NCBI GenBank assembly: GCA_029204225.1
Contig: CM055100.1
Coordinates: 26,552,649-26,616,648, forward strand
DNA: 64,000 nucleotides
DNA from: Diphasiastrum complanatum
Taxonomy: Eukaryota; Streptophyta; Lycopodiopsida; Lycopodiales; Lycopodiaceae
Reading direction: 5' to 3'
Part shown: in pieces, positions 47,162 to 58,487 of the stretch
How positions within the stretch are numbered: the first letter of the stretch is position 1
Layout of the letters: each line of letters opens with the position of its first letter
Made by a program: the position numbers and the translations under genes
Notes under the pieces: generated by a model
The model's input: the letters and a program-made list of their open reading frames with translations, nothing else
What the model was told of the DNA's origin: nothing
The model's database searches: none

Positions 47162-47341
47162 AGATCCACGAGGTTTAGGAGGTGCCAAAGACGGAGGCCT
47201 TTCCTCATCACCATTGACCAAATCCCACAGGCCTTTCACTATGAGAAGATTCTTCATCATGTAACTCCACAAGGAGTAGTTTTTGCCATCCAACCGATCT
47301 TCACTAGACAATGAACCGATAGCTTCCAATTCTTTAGCCAT
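47162..47341 (-). pseudogene. Copia gag N-terminus, element I (part 1)
   Basis: Starts at the minus-strand ATG at 47,341: MAKELEAIGSLSSEDRLDGK, then NYSLWSYMMKNLLIVKGLWD, the usual copia gag N-terminal segment (a W..W.......L-type block). It breaks at the hAT-like insertion and resumes at 46,461 in the same frame once the insertion is discounted. Confidence 0.85.
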
Positions 47342-47999
47342 CACCTCGAACAGAATTTCAGCTTGTAGTAGATAGGAAAGAGAGCCTTTCCACAACCGGA
47401 TCTATTCAAAAATTTGCAGCAAACAAAGAGCTGAAAGTAGGAGCACCAGATGTCTTCCAATCTGCAACCAAAGATGGCTGTCTTTCTGCACAAAAAAACC
47501 AGCTTCTTGAAAATTAGGTTAGCTTCGAATGAAGCCTACCCTGAGACCCAATTAGTAACCCAATTAGTGTGATCAACACACACTTCAATAGGGTTGTTGA
47601 AAGCACCCTACTGCTTGCTGAAAATCTGCAATTTTCCAGCCACAAATTTGCGAATATTGGGCGCCCTCCTTCACAAATGCAAACCTGAAAACAAAAACAA
47701 CAAGGTAAGAAGGCTCCAAAACCAAAAATCAGTAGCAGATTTTTTGGCGCCCTACTCCAAACAAAACTTGCTGAAAACTGGCTGCAAAAAAATCAGATTT
47801 GAGATGCTGATTTTTGGGTGCCACAAATTGCTCCTCCAAGATCTATGATGGGTGCCCTCCTTCAACCTGAAAAGAGACAAAAAAGTTGATCCAAACTCCA
47901 CTTGGAAAGATCAACAGTATGCTAAAATTTCAGAACAAAAAGTAGAGAAGCTCCTCTTTTGGCAGGGCGCCAACATACAAGCTTGCTGCAGATCCGGTA
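47342..47999 (-). other. Leader of copia element I
   Basis: About 660 bp between gag start and primer site with no coding similarity. It contains repeated GGGCGCCCTCC.TC words, also found in the LTR. Confidence 0.55.
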
Positions 48000-48011
48000 G
48001 CTCTGATACCA
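48000..48011 (-). promoter_or_regulatory. Primer binding site of copia element I
   Basis: Minus strand TGGTATCAGAGC directly inside the LTR edge at 48,012; initiator tRNA-Met type. Confidence 0.88.
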
Positions 48012-48353
48012 TGTAGGAAAGCAAGAGTCAAGTCACCAAGATCTAGTTATCAATCAATCTCCACAAGAAACAAGAGAGAAGAGGCTGGGCGCCCTCCTCT
48101 AAGAGAGAGAGACAGAAAACAGCAACACAAGCAATGGAGAGCAATGCTTAGCCAAAACTTAAAATGTGACATAATAAGCAAATATGTACTCTACCTACTT
48201 ATTGAATGTAGGGCGCCCCCAAAAGTCAAGATAGGGCCCCTAAACCAAATTAGACCTCTAAGGACCCACGAGTCAGTACATGACCAAAATTGGGTCCAAC
48301 TGAACTTAAGACAAACTTAAGATGGCCTAAATAACTAAATACCCATGGTTACA
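48012..48353 (-). mobile_element. 5' LTR of copia element I, 342 bp
   Basis: On the minus strand it starts TGTAACCATGGG and ends GCTTTCCTACA, TG...CA with short matching ends (TGTA/TACA). The inner end is fixed by the primer site. The first flanking five bases outside are CAAAT, but the 3' end of the element is lost so a target duplication cannot be tested. Confidence 0.8.
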
Positions 48354-48980
48354 CAAATCTCGACCTTTTGGGTCAAAGTAACCTGTGGATTAACTTTAGC
48401 ATAGTCATTTATTTCTAACATCTTCATTGTAGAGATTTTGGTAGCTAGATGGGTTCTTGAAGGGCTAATCTTCTTCTTTTCCTTGGGGTGAACAACAAGG
48501 TCGGCTCTTATGAAGGGTTTGGTTGTGTTGTCAATAGTCAAAGCTGGCTCTAAGTTGCCTCTCCTCCTTTCCTTAGATCATCAATTTCTTCATATAATTT
48601 GGAGATGGTGATGCATAGCCGCCGGTGTTTGTTATTTTGATTCTATTACTTGGGGTTGGCACTTGTGGTAGCTTTCCAATTTGGAGACTTTATTCTTTAG
48701 ATCTAGAAATTTTATATGTGCTTCCACTCCTGGGTGGGCAACTTGCTCAACTTCCCCTTTGAGCTTATTGATGACAATGGGTTTGCACATAATCTCGTAA
48801 ACTCTAGTGAAATATTTGAATGTGAGCACACAACCATCTCAATACTAGTACCCGTTGAGATGCTTGATGGAAAGGGTATGAAAGTTTGGGATTCGACTCA
48901 TGAGGATTGTGGGCATTTTGTTAACTATATAGAGTTCAATCAAAGAGTTTGAATTTTGACATAACCCATTTGGTGCGATT
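48354..48980. other. Intron 1 spacer, no gene recognised
   Basis: No convincing coding sequence; short frames on both strands do not resemble known proteins. Confidence 0.4.
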
Positions 48981-48989
48981 TGATGTTGT

Positions 48990-50460
48990 GATATGGATTT
49001 GTTGACAAGAGATGTGGAAGCCTTATGTTGCTTGAGATACTTGTGTACGAGTTTCAATATAGAGGCAGGCTTCATTCCATTTCTGGTAAGTGGGATGTTG
49101 ATGAAGGGTGTGCTCAGACCATATATCAGTAAGTTTGTTGTGAACTTTATTGATGATATTTTGTTTTATTCAGGAGAGATCTTACATGTGATCCATTTAA
49201 GAACTATGTTATCAACTCTAAGGGAAATTGTATTATTTGCTAACAATAAGAGAAGTGCATTTAATAAAAAAGATTGATTAACTAGGTTATATTGGTATGC
49301 CAAGGGGGTCGGACTAGCTCCTAAGAAAGGCATTATTCTTGTGGGGCCCATATCAACCGATGTTAGAGCATCGAGGTCTTTCTTGGGATTGATTGGTTAA
49401 TTTAGAAAGTTTGTGAAGAGTAACCCCAAGATAAGGGTGCCTATCACATATATGTTGCAAAAGAAAAAAATGGGGAAATGGACAAAGCTTCTAGGAGTTG
49501 AAGCAAGCTTTGGCTGATCATGTCACTTTTAAGATTGTGAACCCTAAGATATTATTTATCTTTGATACAAGTGTGAGTGATATCATTCTGGGTGCCAGTT
49601 TGATGTAAGAGGGAAGGCTTGTAGCTTTCAAGAGCAAGAGGCTCCACTCTGCTTAAAAGAATTATCCAACTCATCAAAAGGAGTTGTATGTCGTAGTTTA
49701 TATGTTGAAGGCATTCAAGCATCTCTTGTATGGATATGAGTTTTATGTTTATGTAGATCGTGATAGTTTGAAGTGGGGGAGTGGAGAAAGCTTCGATGAG
49801 TTAAAGCAGCCTTTGGCTTTACCTTTGATATGCATGCAAGTGATATAGTTGTGGGCGCTCTTTTGATGCAGGAGGGAAGGCCTATAGCTTTTGAGAGCAA
49901 GAAGCTGATAAGGAGCTGTATGCCATAGTCTATATGGCATTGAGGTATTACTTGTATGGATATGAGTTTCATGTATATATGGATCATGATAAATTGGAAT
50001 AGTTTGCTAACCAGTTAGATTTGAGAGGGTGCCAAGCCACACCACATGGGTTGGGATGATACAAGAGTTTCCTATGACATCGCGATATTAAGAGGGATAT
50101 AAAATTGTCGGGAAGATGCATTGTCTTGGATAATGTATCAAATGTCATTTTTAGTTTTCGAAAATGACTTGATAGCTAAGATAAGAAAGGCTCAACTAGA
50201 GAATAGAGGTGGAGCAAGCCATGATCATCTAAAGTCTCAAGAGGAAAGCTCTAGTTCCGTGGCTTGCACTTATCTCAAGTATGTCATTGAGGATGGTTTC
50301 TGTGAAAGGAATGACAAAACTTTTGTTCCAGCTAATGAGGAGCTATGTAAGATAATTTTGCAATTATGTCATGATAGCCTTCAGTGCTGGTCATCCAGAT
50401 GTGGATACAACATATAAGTTCATCCAATATAAATTTTGGTGGCCTGAAGATATTAAAATA
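48990..50460 (+). pseudogene. Decayed gypsy pol fragment K with duplicated RNase H part
   Basis: Plus strand: KGVLRPYISKFVVNFIDDIL (RT active site FIDD), then VRASRSFLGLIG and FRKFVKSNPKI (connection domain). RNase H pieces occur twice: around 49,557-49,760 (KELYVVVYMLKAFKHLLYGY) and 49,823-50,000 (DMHASDIVVGALLMQEGRPI, LYGYEFHVYMDHDKLE). The remaining part to 50,460 fades into stops. Many frameshifts show it is old. It lies in the sense orientation inside intron 1. Confidence 0.75.
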
Positions 50461-50495
50461 AAAGGCCCAAAGTGCTTTAAATAATAGTTTTTGAA

Positions 50496-50940
50496 CTAGT
50501 TCTTCCTTTTAAAAAGACTTGAAACTTCACAAAAAACCAGGACCCAACTTTTATTTGAAACTGAAAGGCTAAAATGCATTAGAATTCTTAGAAGCATTAG
50601 AACCTTGTTTCTTCTTATTCCTCGGATTTTTCTTGTTGTTGTATGCAACAAGAGCTTGAGATTGTGCATTAACCTTTGCTGTCCCATAAGTTTGGAATCT
50701 TAATTCCTCTTGAAGAAGAATTCCAGCCACATCATTGTAGCTTGGTGGTTTCTTTCTAACGTTTAATGTGGTGACAAGATGTTGGAATTGTGGAGGAAGC
50801 CCATTGAGGGTGACACTAACAGTGTCTAGGTCATCTACATCCTTCAATTTATCTGCTACATCTTTGATTCTCATCAAGTATGGTGTCATAGCTTTTCCCT
50901 CATTCATCTACAAACATGCTTGTGCTATTAGTTTCGGCTA
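50496..50940 (-). pseudogene. Copia gag fragment in intron 1
   Basis: The minus frame 50,569-50,907: MNEGKAMTPYLMRIKDVADK, VSVTLNGLPPQFQHLVTTLN and YNDVAGILLQEELRF, the second half of a UBN2-type copia gag, followed by a Lys/Asn-rich stretch. No zinc knuckle was seen. Confidence 0.8.
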
Positions 50941-51305
50941 TTGTCGCTTGTAGAGAAAGGTTTCAATGGCATGCCCAAATCACGTGTTTTTTAGGTTTAG
51001 GGGTCTTGTAGGCATGCGATTGAGTTGCAGTCTGAAGCTGCACTGTGTTTCTTCATTCCCATAGGAATGCCTAGGATGCTTGTTTTGATGAGTTCAAGGT
51101 CCAAGACACGTTTTTCAGCTTGAACTTGTTCTCGATGCAACAAAATAGCAGTTTTTTTCCGATGCTGGGTTTAGGGTTGGTGTAAGCAATTGAATGCTAT
51201 GAATGCATATTTGGTTCATGAATGTTGTTGCTACCAACGAAATGTACTGACTTGTGATTGTTTGCTTCCTCTTTTGCAGGTCTGATACATTGATAGATTC
51301 ACACG

Positions 51306-51930
51306 ATGCCGATCCTTGGTAGAGGCATTTGGTCGAAAATTGAGTTGACAGAGGGGGATGTGGCTACCAACCAGGGATCTGGTGCCCATAGATGGAGATG
51401 CCTGCATTGTGGTGGCAGCTTTACTGGTTCTCTTACCAGGGTCAGGGCCCACTTGCTACGGCTCACCAGACCAGATGGGCGAGGGATGGGCATATCCATT
51501 TGCCCTTGCATATCAGATGTAGAGGTGGAGAGATTGATGGACACACGGGCCCGACGGTACGTCTCTTGAGCCATTGAGACCATCTCACAGCGCTGTTCAT
51601 GGGTTAGTGGTAGGAGCAGGGACTAGAGCAGGTCCAGGGTCAGTGGTAGGAGGAGGGACTAGAGCAGGTCCAGGACATAGTGCAGGTGCAGGGTCTAGTG
51701 CAGGTGTAGGGCCTGGAGCAGATGCAGAGGCAGGGCCTAGTCACATGGGGGGGGATGTTCCTAGAGCTACCAGCACACATGCAGCCTCTCGTCCTGTTGT
51801 TCCTTCAACAGCAGGTCCCTCTCATCCATCGTCGTCATCAGTTGCTGATGCACCATTTACAGAGCCAGAGCTTGCCACAGGGGGCACAAAGATCCAGGAG
51901 GCGATGCTCCACAGTCAGACACACCTTTAG
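51306..51930 (+). pseudogene. BED zinc-finger segment of a hAT-type transposase
   Basis: 51,306-51,569 reads HRWRCLHCGGSFTGSLTRVR, AHLLRLTRPDGRGMGISICP, a BED finger: Trp-x-Cys-x2-Cys, conserved F.G...R...HLL, then a late Cys. BED fingers bind DNA at the N-terminus of hAT transposases and of domesticated relatives. After a stop or frameshift the region encodes a Gly/Ala-rich repeat (AGTRAGPGS-type) and a Ser/Pro-rich linker to 51,930. The DDE/RNase H-like catalytic region and the dimerisation domain were not found. A TTTTGCAG before 51,281 could be an acceptor of the original gene. Confidence 0.65.
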
Positions 51931-52888
51931 TGCACCCATCTGTTGCTTTTGGCGGGCGTTCTAGACCGAGAGAGCCCTTTGTGCAGCAGAGAGGGGTTAG
52001 GGCTAGGTAGTAGACCTTGGACCAAGGTGGGTGGCAGAGACAACATCATGCCCTATGTACCCGACGGATTGGCCCCTACTTATACCCGATGGAACCCTAA
52101 ATTAGAAGCTTCTAGAGACTTAGCCTAAGCTTATCCACAAAGAGGATCATAGGAGGGATAATTGTGCCCCCTCAGGGTCTGCACCTATTCAATAGGAACC
52201 CCACTTTAGTACTAAATAGTAGTAGCTTTGGACCATTGGCTAGTACTAAATATAAATGTTTAATAGTGGCCTTTTGGCTTGTACATGAAATACATAGGCT
52301 TGTGGCCAACACATGTATAGAAAGAACAATGTATAATTAAGAAATGCATGCGAGGTGAGTGGAATGAAGTGAGTCGAAAAACTACTAGCACATGGTGCAT
52401 GGAACATTAAGTTATTATAAATCAACAATCATATGGCTAAAATTCACATTCAAATAGTGTAATCAATCTGGTCAAGTGATTGCAAGTTGCTACTTACCAT
52501 GTTTGGCCTGTGGTTTGTGGAAGGATGATTTTATCCACATGAATTCAGGCTCACGTTACCTATATTTAACAACACAAAATGCTGGTGTTAGAGGGCTTGA
52601 AACTTTGTCATAGGCCAATATTGTTTTGGCATGTCCATTGATAGACCATCATAATAGGGCCACCAATTGTAAGCAAGAGTCAAGATAAATGGCCAAGCTT
52701 AGGGGACTTAACCAAGAAAGACGATTCATGTCCAAAATGCATGTCGGTGAATAGGCAATACAGGTTAGTAAGGAAAGCAACATAAGCTTGATTGGTGGAG
52801 CCATATGATGATGGATGCTATCAGCATAGTGACCTTGGAATACGATAATGCTGCTTATAGATAAAAATTTAACAATCATATTAATTTT

Positions 52889-52953
52889 GTGTGTGTGTGT
52901 GTGTGTGTGTGTCCATAATTCAAGCATCTATAGTGTGTATATATATATATATA
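52889..52953 (+). repeat. (GT)n and (TA)n microsatellites
   Basis: GT run at 52,889-52,912 and TA run at about 52,936-52,953, with 24 bp between. Both lie in intron 1, about 450 bp before exon 2. Confidence 0.95.
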
Positions 52954-53403
52954 TGTACTATGATGATGTGGTAGTAGTCTTGTTCTTGATCCGTTTTCTT
53001 GGAGATGTTCTTGTTTGCATTCCTCGCTTATCTTAGAGTGCTAACAAGATTTTTGTTCAGAAAAGTGATAGTTGTTGCTCATCTATTGCATTGTTTTGGC
53101 GATTAAGGTGGTTTTGTTTGGCTATATGCATGCTCTTACTTTATCTATGTCTATTGATTGTCTCATCAAGATCAAATGTTTGCAATCAATTCCTTGTTTA
53201 CGTACTTTAAGAACTTTTTAAATGATTGTAAGTACGTCAAGTAGGAAGCTACGAGAATTTCTTGTGGAATTGTTGGGAATTATTAGAATCTATGGCTGAC
53301 CCCCACTTAGATGGTGTGAATATACGTGTGATGAATTGTTTGAGTGGTTGAAGAAATTGATACTATGAACTAATGCTCATTCAATACTTGTTTGCTTTTC
53401 TAG

Positions 53404-53475
53404 AATCAAAATGTTTCGAACTTCGAGACTTCAATGGAAAATTCTGTGCGAGTGGCATTGATTGCTGATCCCCAG
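53404..53475 (+). CDS. MPPE1/PGAP5/Cdc1-like metallophosphoesterase, exon 2
   Basis: 24 codons in phase 0: NQNVSNFETSMENSVRVALI then ADPQ. The acceptor is TTTTCTAG before 53,404 and the donor is GTTAGT after 53,475. VRVALIADPQ is the first metal-binding motif of the phosphoesterase fold (Asp plus the position normally His in D-x-H; plant members have D-P-Q). It joins in frame to exon 1 upstream and to LTDRTSYG of exon 3, giving the DPQLTDRTS signature of plant homologues. Intron 2 is 8,830 bp. Confidence 0.85.
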
Positions 53476-54399
53476 GTTAGTGAAGAAGAGTGCCTTTATG
53501 AGTAAGATATGTTGCTGTAACGTATGTGGTAATCTACACTAGAACTTGATAGCTCTTTTCTCTTTGTGTGCCGATTATTGTTCTTCATATGCTTCTCATC
53601 ATTTATATTCTCAAATTTTGTTATATGCTACATAGGCATATTTCACCAAAAGGAGTGTAGGGTTAAGCTTTGGGTTAATTAGGACTCAGTGAAGATGAAT
53701 GATCGACGTGCAATTTTTTAGAGGAGGACAAATTGCCACCATCTATGTAGTTTGGGAGCATTTTGATGTCAATAGTAGAAAAACTAAGGAGTAGAGTTGG
53801 ACAAGTTAGACTTGCTAATTTTATGTTCAGTATTGACATACACTTTGTGGAGGGAACTTGATATCATAGTTACTAGGAAATTCCGTATTCCATGGATGAT
53901 CATGTTTAAGTGTTATCAAATAGTTAGGGGGCAAAAAACACAAATATAATTTTTTTGACCCAAAATCAAGCAGTTAACGCTTGGTTTGGCTGTTTTCAAG
54001 GTTTTGGGCCATTCATGCTAAGAAATCTGAAAATGTTGATAACATGGCATATTTTTCATGCTTCTTCAAAATTTTCATAGGAGTTGCTGTTTTTGTGGTG
54101 TCGTATTGAAAATGCTTTTGTATTATGGTAATTATGCTTGATATTGCATATTTTTTGTGTACTTATTTCAAATGAATGGAAAAATCATTTTCTTGCAAGG
54201 TAAGTCCTATTGTATGGGTTTCACATCTAGGCGTTTTCATGATTAAGTGTGCACAAAAGGGATTGAGGTTTTTAGTCCCTAGTGGCCTTCGATTTCTTGA
54301 ATCAAAGTTACATTTTGTATTATTGATGAACAAGTTATCGTAGACATAGAAGTGCCAATCAACAATTGCTTGGAGCTTTCGCTTAGAAATTGGCACCAA
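53476..54399 (+). other. Intron 2, first part, no element recognised
   Basis: No clear transposon protein. A minus-strand frame at 54,163-54,399 is open but resembles nothing identifiable; it may be a decayed part of the copia fragment that follows. Confidence 0.4.
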
Positions 54400-54790
54400 T
54401 TTCTTTTTCTTAGTAAGTGTTTGCTACGTTTTAGGGGTAAAGTGTTGGCTAGTTAATGTGAATGTCTATAGCAAGAGCTAGTTGTTGGTGTAATCATTGA
54501 TGAAAGCCATAAAACAATGTTCCCCTGCACGGGCCTAGATTGAATGGGCCCATATTAATAAGAACATATTAACTCGAATCTCTTTAGCCCTATAGGCTTC
54601 AACCTTGGGGAATTATTTTTTGTGATGTTTGCCCAACATGCATGTTTCACATATGCTAATTCAAGCTTCAATGTAGGTGGATTGAGACAATCATATTATA
54701 CTTATTGGGGACTTGTAGACTTTGATAATTAATGTTAGGGTCCCATAATGGATTGAACATTACGTGTTGAGAACTAGATGTTCTAAGGGT
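54400..54790 (-). pseudogene. Decayed copia pre-integrase/integrase start
   Basis: Minus strand: ISICETCMLGKHHKK, a stop, then FPKVEAYRAKEIRVNMFLLI, WAHSI, a stop, and HCFMAFINDYTNN. The order Cys-x2-Cys, GK, FP, then a ...W/D.HS/G.. and F.AFI.DYT block is the copia integrase start (end of the zinc module and first part of the core). The catalytic residues are eroded. Confidence 0.6.
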
Positions 54791-54959
54791 CATAGGATTG
54801 GCAGATGACAACTATTTGGCCGACGCACCTTACAACAATTTAGTTTGGATGTATTGTCACTTGTGACCTGATGTACGTGCATTATATCAATTAGCGAGGT
54901 AGGGTAATAATTACCATCAAGCACCTAATAGTCACATACGTAAACAGTTTGTAGGGATT

Positions 54960-55540
54960 CTAAGATACACCCAGGTTCCGACCTCGGTTAGCATAAAATT
55001 GAGCTCTGTCCTGAGCAGTTTTATTGCTTGCTTTGGCCACTTGCAGCATTCCTTGCATATCTTGCAAGAAATCCACGATAGCTTGCACCTTGAGACCTTT
55101 AGTCTGACAGAAATTGGTGAATCACATCAACATAAAAGGATTGAATCCGGTGGTAGAATGCTTCACACTATTGGGCGCAAACTCAACCATTGGGAGGTAC
55201 TTTTCCCAATCAAATTGTCGATGACAGGCATTTCTCTAAGCATATCTTCCATCGTCTGGTTGATACGTTCTGTTTGTCTGCCCATTAGATTTTGGGTGAT
55301 TTAAAGAACTAAGACTAAGGGTTGTTTCAAGTTTATCAAAAACTGATTGCCAGAACTTGCCAGTGAATTTGGAGTCCCGGTCACTGACAAAACCATCCCC
55401 CAAGTCATACAATCTGAACAACTTTTCAACAAAAAGCTGGGCTAGTTTAGATACCTTGACGGTTGATTTAGTTGGTATAAATTGCGCCAATTTGGTTAGC
55501 CTGTCAACCACCACTTAAATAGCATCGTGACCCTTCCTGG
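54960..55540 (-). pseudogene. Gypsy integrase, element L
   Basis: Minus strand: VVVDRLTKLAQFIPTKSTVK, FVSDRDSKFTGKFWQSVFDK and LNHPKSNGQTNRTYQ, the integrase core in which the catalytic Glu of Q-[AT]-E is replaced (QTNR). Downstream (about 54,990-55,235) KYLPMVEFAPNSVKHSTTGF is the usual helix after the core. The C-terminal domain is missing at about 54,960. Confidence 0.85.
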
Positions 55541-56713
55541 TTTTAGGGAGTTCAGTCACAAAATTCATTGAAGACATACCTTTACGATACTTAATGTTGA
55601 ACATGAACTCTTGAATGAGTTCCGATCATCTAGCTGTTCGTTTACGAAGGTCCTTAGCATCACATATATACTTAAGGGATTGGTGATCAGTCATCACCGT
55701 AAATTTGGCGCCATAAAGATGATGCCTCCAAATTTTCAACGTGTGAGCTAGAATACCTAGACTGAGCAGGATCAGGCTTTTTGCTTTCAAACGCAACTGG
55801 TCTACTTTCCTGGTAAAGGACCGCTCTTACAGCAAAGTCACTAGCATTTGTATCCACCACAAAGGGTCGGTTAGGATCGACATTGTGTAAAATTGGAGCC
55901 ATAGAAACACAGTGCTTGAGAGTTTCAAAACTCATTCATTTCGTCAGTCCATGGTATCAATGAACTTTTTTTGTGGCTACATCTTCTCTTCAACCCCTTA
56001 AGAACGATGGTTAGGGGCAATGCTATTAAGGCATAGGCCATAGTGAACTTGTTGAAGAAACCTATGAAACTCAAAAAATATTGCACATCACAATTGTTTG
56101 GGGTCGTGGCCATTCATGTACGTCATGAACCTTATCATAATCGATCTCAATACCCTGATCAGATATGATATGGCCTAGGTATTTGAGTTTAGTTTGAAAG
56201 AACTCACATTTTGACTCCTTAGCATAGAGCTTTTCTTACCTTAGGAGACCCAAGACAATACGAAGATGCTCTTCATGCTCCTCAAGGGTTCGACTATAAA
56301 TTAATATGTCGTCCAAATACACTACCACAAACTTTCCCAGATATGGACGAAGAATATCGTTCATCATCTGTTGAAAAGTGGTAGTTGCATTCGTGAGTCA
56401 AAAGGTAAATTAAAAACTCATAACGACTGTACCTGATTCGAAAGTCAGTCTTAGGAACATCCTCGTTCCTAATCCTTATATGATGGTATCCTGATCTAAG
56501 ATCCATTAGATCATCCATCCTAGGTAAGGGATATCTGTTTTTGATGTTGAGCTTATTTTATTTTTTAAGATCACCACACAAACGTGTGCGTCCATCCTTT
56601 TTACTTACCAAAAGGATTGGTGCTCCCCAAGGGGACTTACTAGGCCGAATGTGGCCCATCCTAAGAAGTCCTTGTAACTGCCTGGAAATTTCATCCTCTT
56701 CGTTAGCACTAAC
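55541..56713 (-). pseudogene. Gypsy RT (main part) and RNase H, element L
   Basis: Minus strand: [60 protein letters not shown] (RT motifs), then a damaged region where the YxDD box would be (SVFGRHINL frame), then SIAPNHRS and RNase H (PFVVDTNASDFAVRAVLYQE, PVAFESKK, FTVMTDHQSLKYI). Several frameshifts. Its N-terminal residues are separated from it by the solo LTR at 56,714-57,785. Confidence 0.85.
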
Positions 56714-57790
56714 TGTTACATACCTATGTAACTAGCAGTACTTCAGACTCCATTTAGTGTTGGGGGCTAAATGGCAAGGTACCATTAGGATTAAGGGTAT
56801 GTGCCCTTGGATAAGGGCAGGCAAGTGACTATACCTTAGTTGGAGGTATGGAGTCACGTGACCCTTGGATAAGGGGTACCCTTAGTATTAAGAATAGGTG
56901 CCTTAGATTAAGGTACTAGTGTCCTTGGTTAAGGGCAGGTAGGTGTCTATGCCTTGGATGGAGGTATGGAACCTAGAGAGGTGCTAGAAAGTCATTGGAT
57001 GACTATTTTTCTAAACCTTGGGCCTCAACCTTGAACCATATCACTTTATTGGTCTAGGACCAAAGTATACTTGCACAACTTGGGCAATGGGACCTAGTAG
57101 GAGGGCGCCCTTCTAAAGTGTCCATTGAGTTCCCGACTCCCACAAGAAAGGCATTCAAAGAGTCATAGGTTATGGAAGGAGTCTCTTGACATTCCATAAG
57201 CCTATGGAGGCTCTTGGAGATTCTTTAACTCCCCTAGGCTTCTCTCTCTCTCATTGGATGAGCATGGAACTCCATAGTGCATTGGAGGGGTCCATGGGCC
57301 ATCTATATGAGGGTAGTAGGGCGCCCATTGCGGGGGGAGGAGATCTCTCTTGTTTGCTTGGCTTATGCTCTAGTGTTGCTACTAGTGTGTAGAGTGCTTT
57401 CTTGTGGTAGTATGCTTGAGGTTTGGATCTTGCTTATGGTATGGGACATAAGTAGGGTTTGGATCTTGAGTATGCTATGGAGTGTTGTGGTATGCTTGTG
57501 ATTTGTTTATGGTTAGGAAGGGGGTGCTAGATAGGTCTTGCTTGGAGCTTGGATCTAGCTATGGTTGGGTGGTGAATACTTGAGGCCAGCTTGTTATCTA
57601 TCTTTGTGTTTAAAGAGTAGGGACATAGGTGGAGGAGAGATCCTTGGAGGCTTGCAGATCCTTACTTGAAGGTGGAGGCATCCTAGCTTGGAGTTGGGGA
57701 GCATCTTGAAGCTTGCAGGTTGCTTGGAGGACATTTGGAGGCTCTACCTTGGATTTGGAGGACTTCCTCACTTCTACTTGTAAAACTAAC
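56709..57790 (+). mobile_element. Solo LTR of 1,072 bp with 5-bp target duplication
   Basis: LTR 56,714-57,785 is flanked on both sides by CTAAC (56,709-56,713 and 57,786-57,790). It starts TGTTACATACC and ends TTGTAAAA, where an original ...TAACA end seems mutated. It interrupts the RT of element L between the codons of PYRV and SANEEDE, and the 1,077 bp of LTR plus one duplication is a multiple of three. There is no internal region, so it is a product of LTR-LTR recombination. Its own family was not identified. It contains repeated CCTTGGAT.AGGG words. Confidence 0.85.
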
Positions 57791-58097
57791 CCTATATGGA
57801 AAAATGAATACGGGTTCGTTATCGGGAAGCAACTCTATCTAATGGTCAACACTCCTTTGGGGAGGTAGGCCATAAGGTAGTTCTTTAGGAAAAACATTGC
57901 TAAATTCTTGCCTAAGTTTGTTTAAAACCCTACCTTTAGGTGAATTAGCACTTAAGGGGTTATTTATAGGCACATCCAAAGCCATTTGCGACAAATCAAT
58001 ATTTAGACTCTGTACAGCATGATCATCAACATAGATTTCATCTTTTAAAAAACAAAGATGAACTTTATATTCAGTCTGCCAAACATTTAACAACTTC
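57791..58097 (-). pseudogene. Gypsy RT N-terminal part, element L
   Basis: Minus strand: EFSNVFPKELPYGLPPQRSV, DH, a stop, IELLPDNEPVFIFPYRV, the standard segment before the RT domain in gypsy elements. It continues on the other side of the solo LTR as SANEEDEISRQL. Confidence 0.82.
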
Positions 58098-58487
58098 TCA
58101 TGCAAAAACAACAGGATGAGAAGGCAAATCCACATCGCCTTTAAGTTTAACAAATGAGCCGTTATGCAAAAAGGTTACACTATGTGTCACATAGTCCTTT
58201 TTTAAGGACTCATTCTTGGAGTAAAACCACTCCTTTCCTAAGATTATGTCCACCTTATCTAAATTCATAATACGAAAATCAAGAGCTTTGACATAATCCT
58301 GAATCTTGAGTGGCAAGCTGGTCCATGCTTGCCGATCTCCCCCCGACGCCATTTTCACCACATATAGATGGTTACTTGGCATTGTGGCCACCTTGAGTTT
58401 CTGCACCAATTTAGAATCGATAAAATTATGGGCTGAACCATCATCGAAAAGAATAGTCACTGCTTGGCGTCCTACGAATCCATTCAT
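58098..58487 (-). pseudogene. Gypsy aspartic protease, element L
   Basis: 129 codons open: MNGFVGRQAVTILFDDGSAH, NFIDSKLVQKL, MASGGDRQAWTSLPLKIQDY, LDKVDIILGKEWF. The loop ILFDDGSAHNFI is a D-[ST]-G loop with Asp in place of Ser/Thr. ILGKEWF corresponds to the common ILG..WL block. The organisation is typical of the Reina/Tekay-like chromovirus side, but no chromodomain is available to confirm. Confidence 0.82.
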
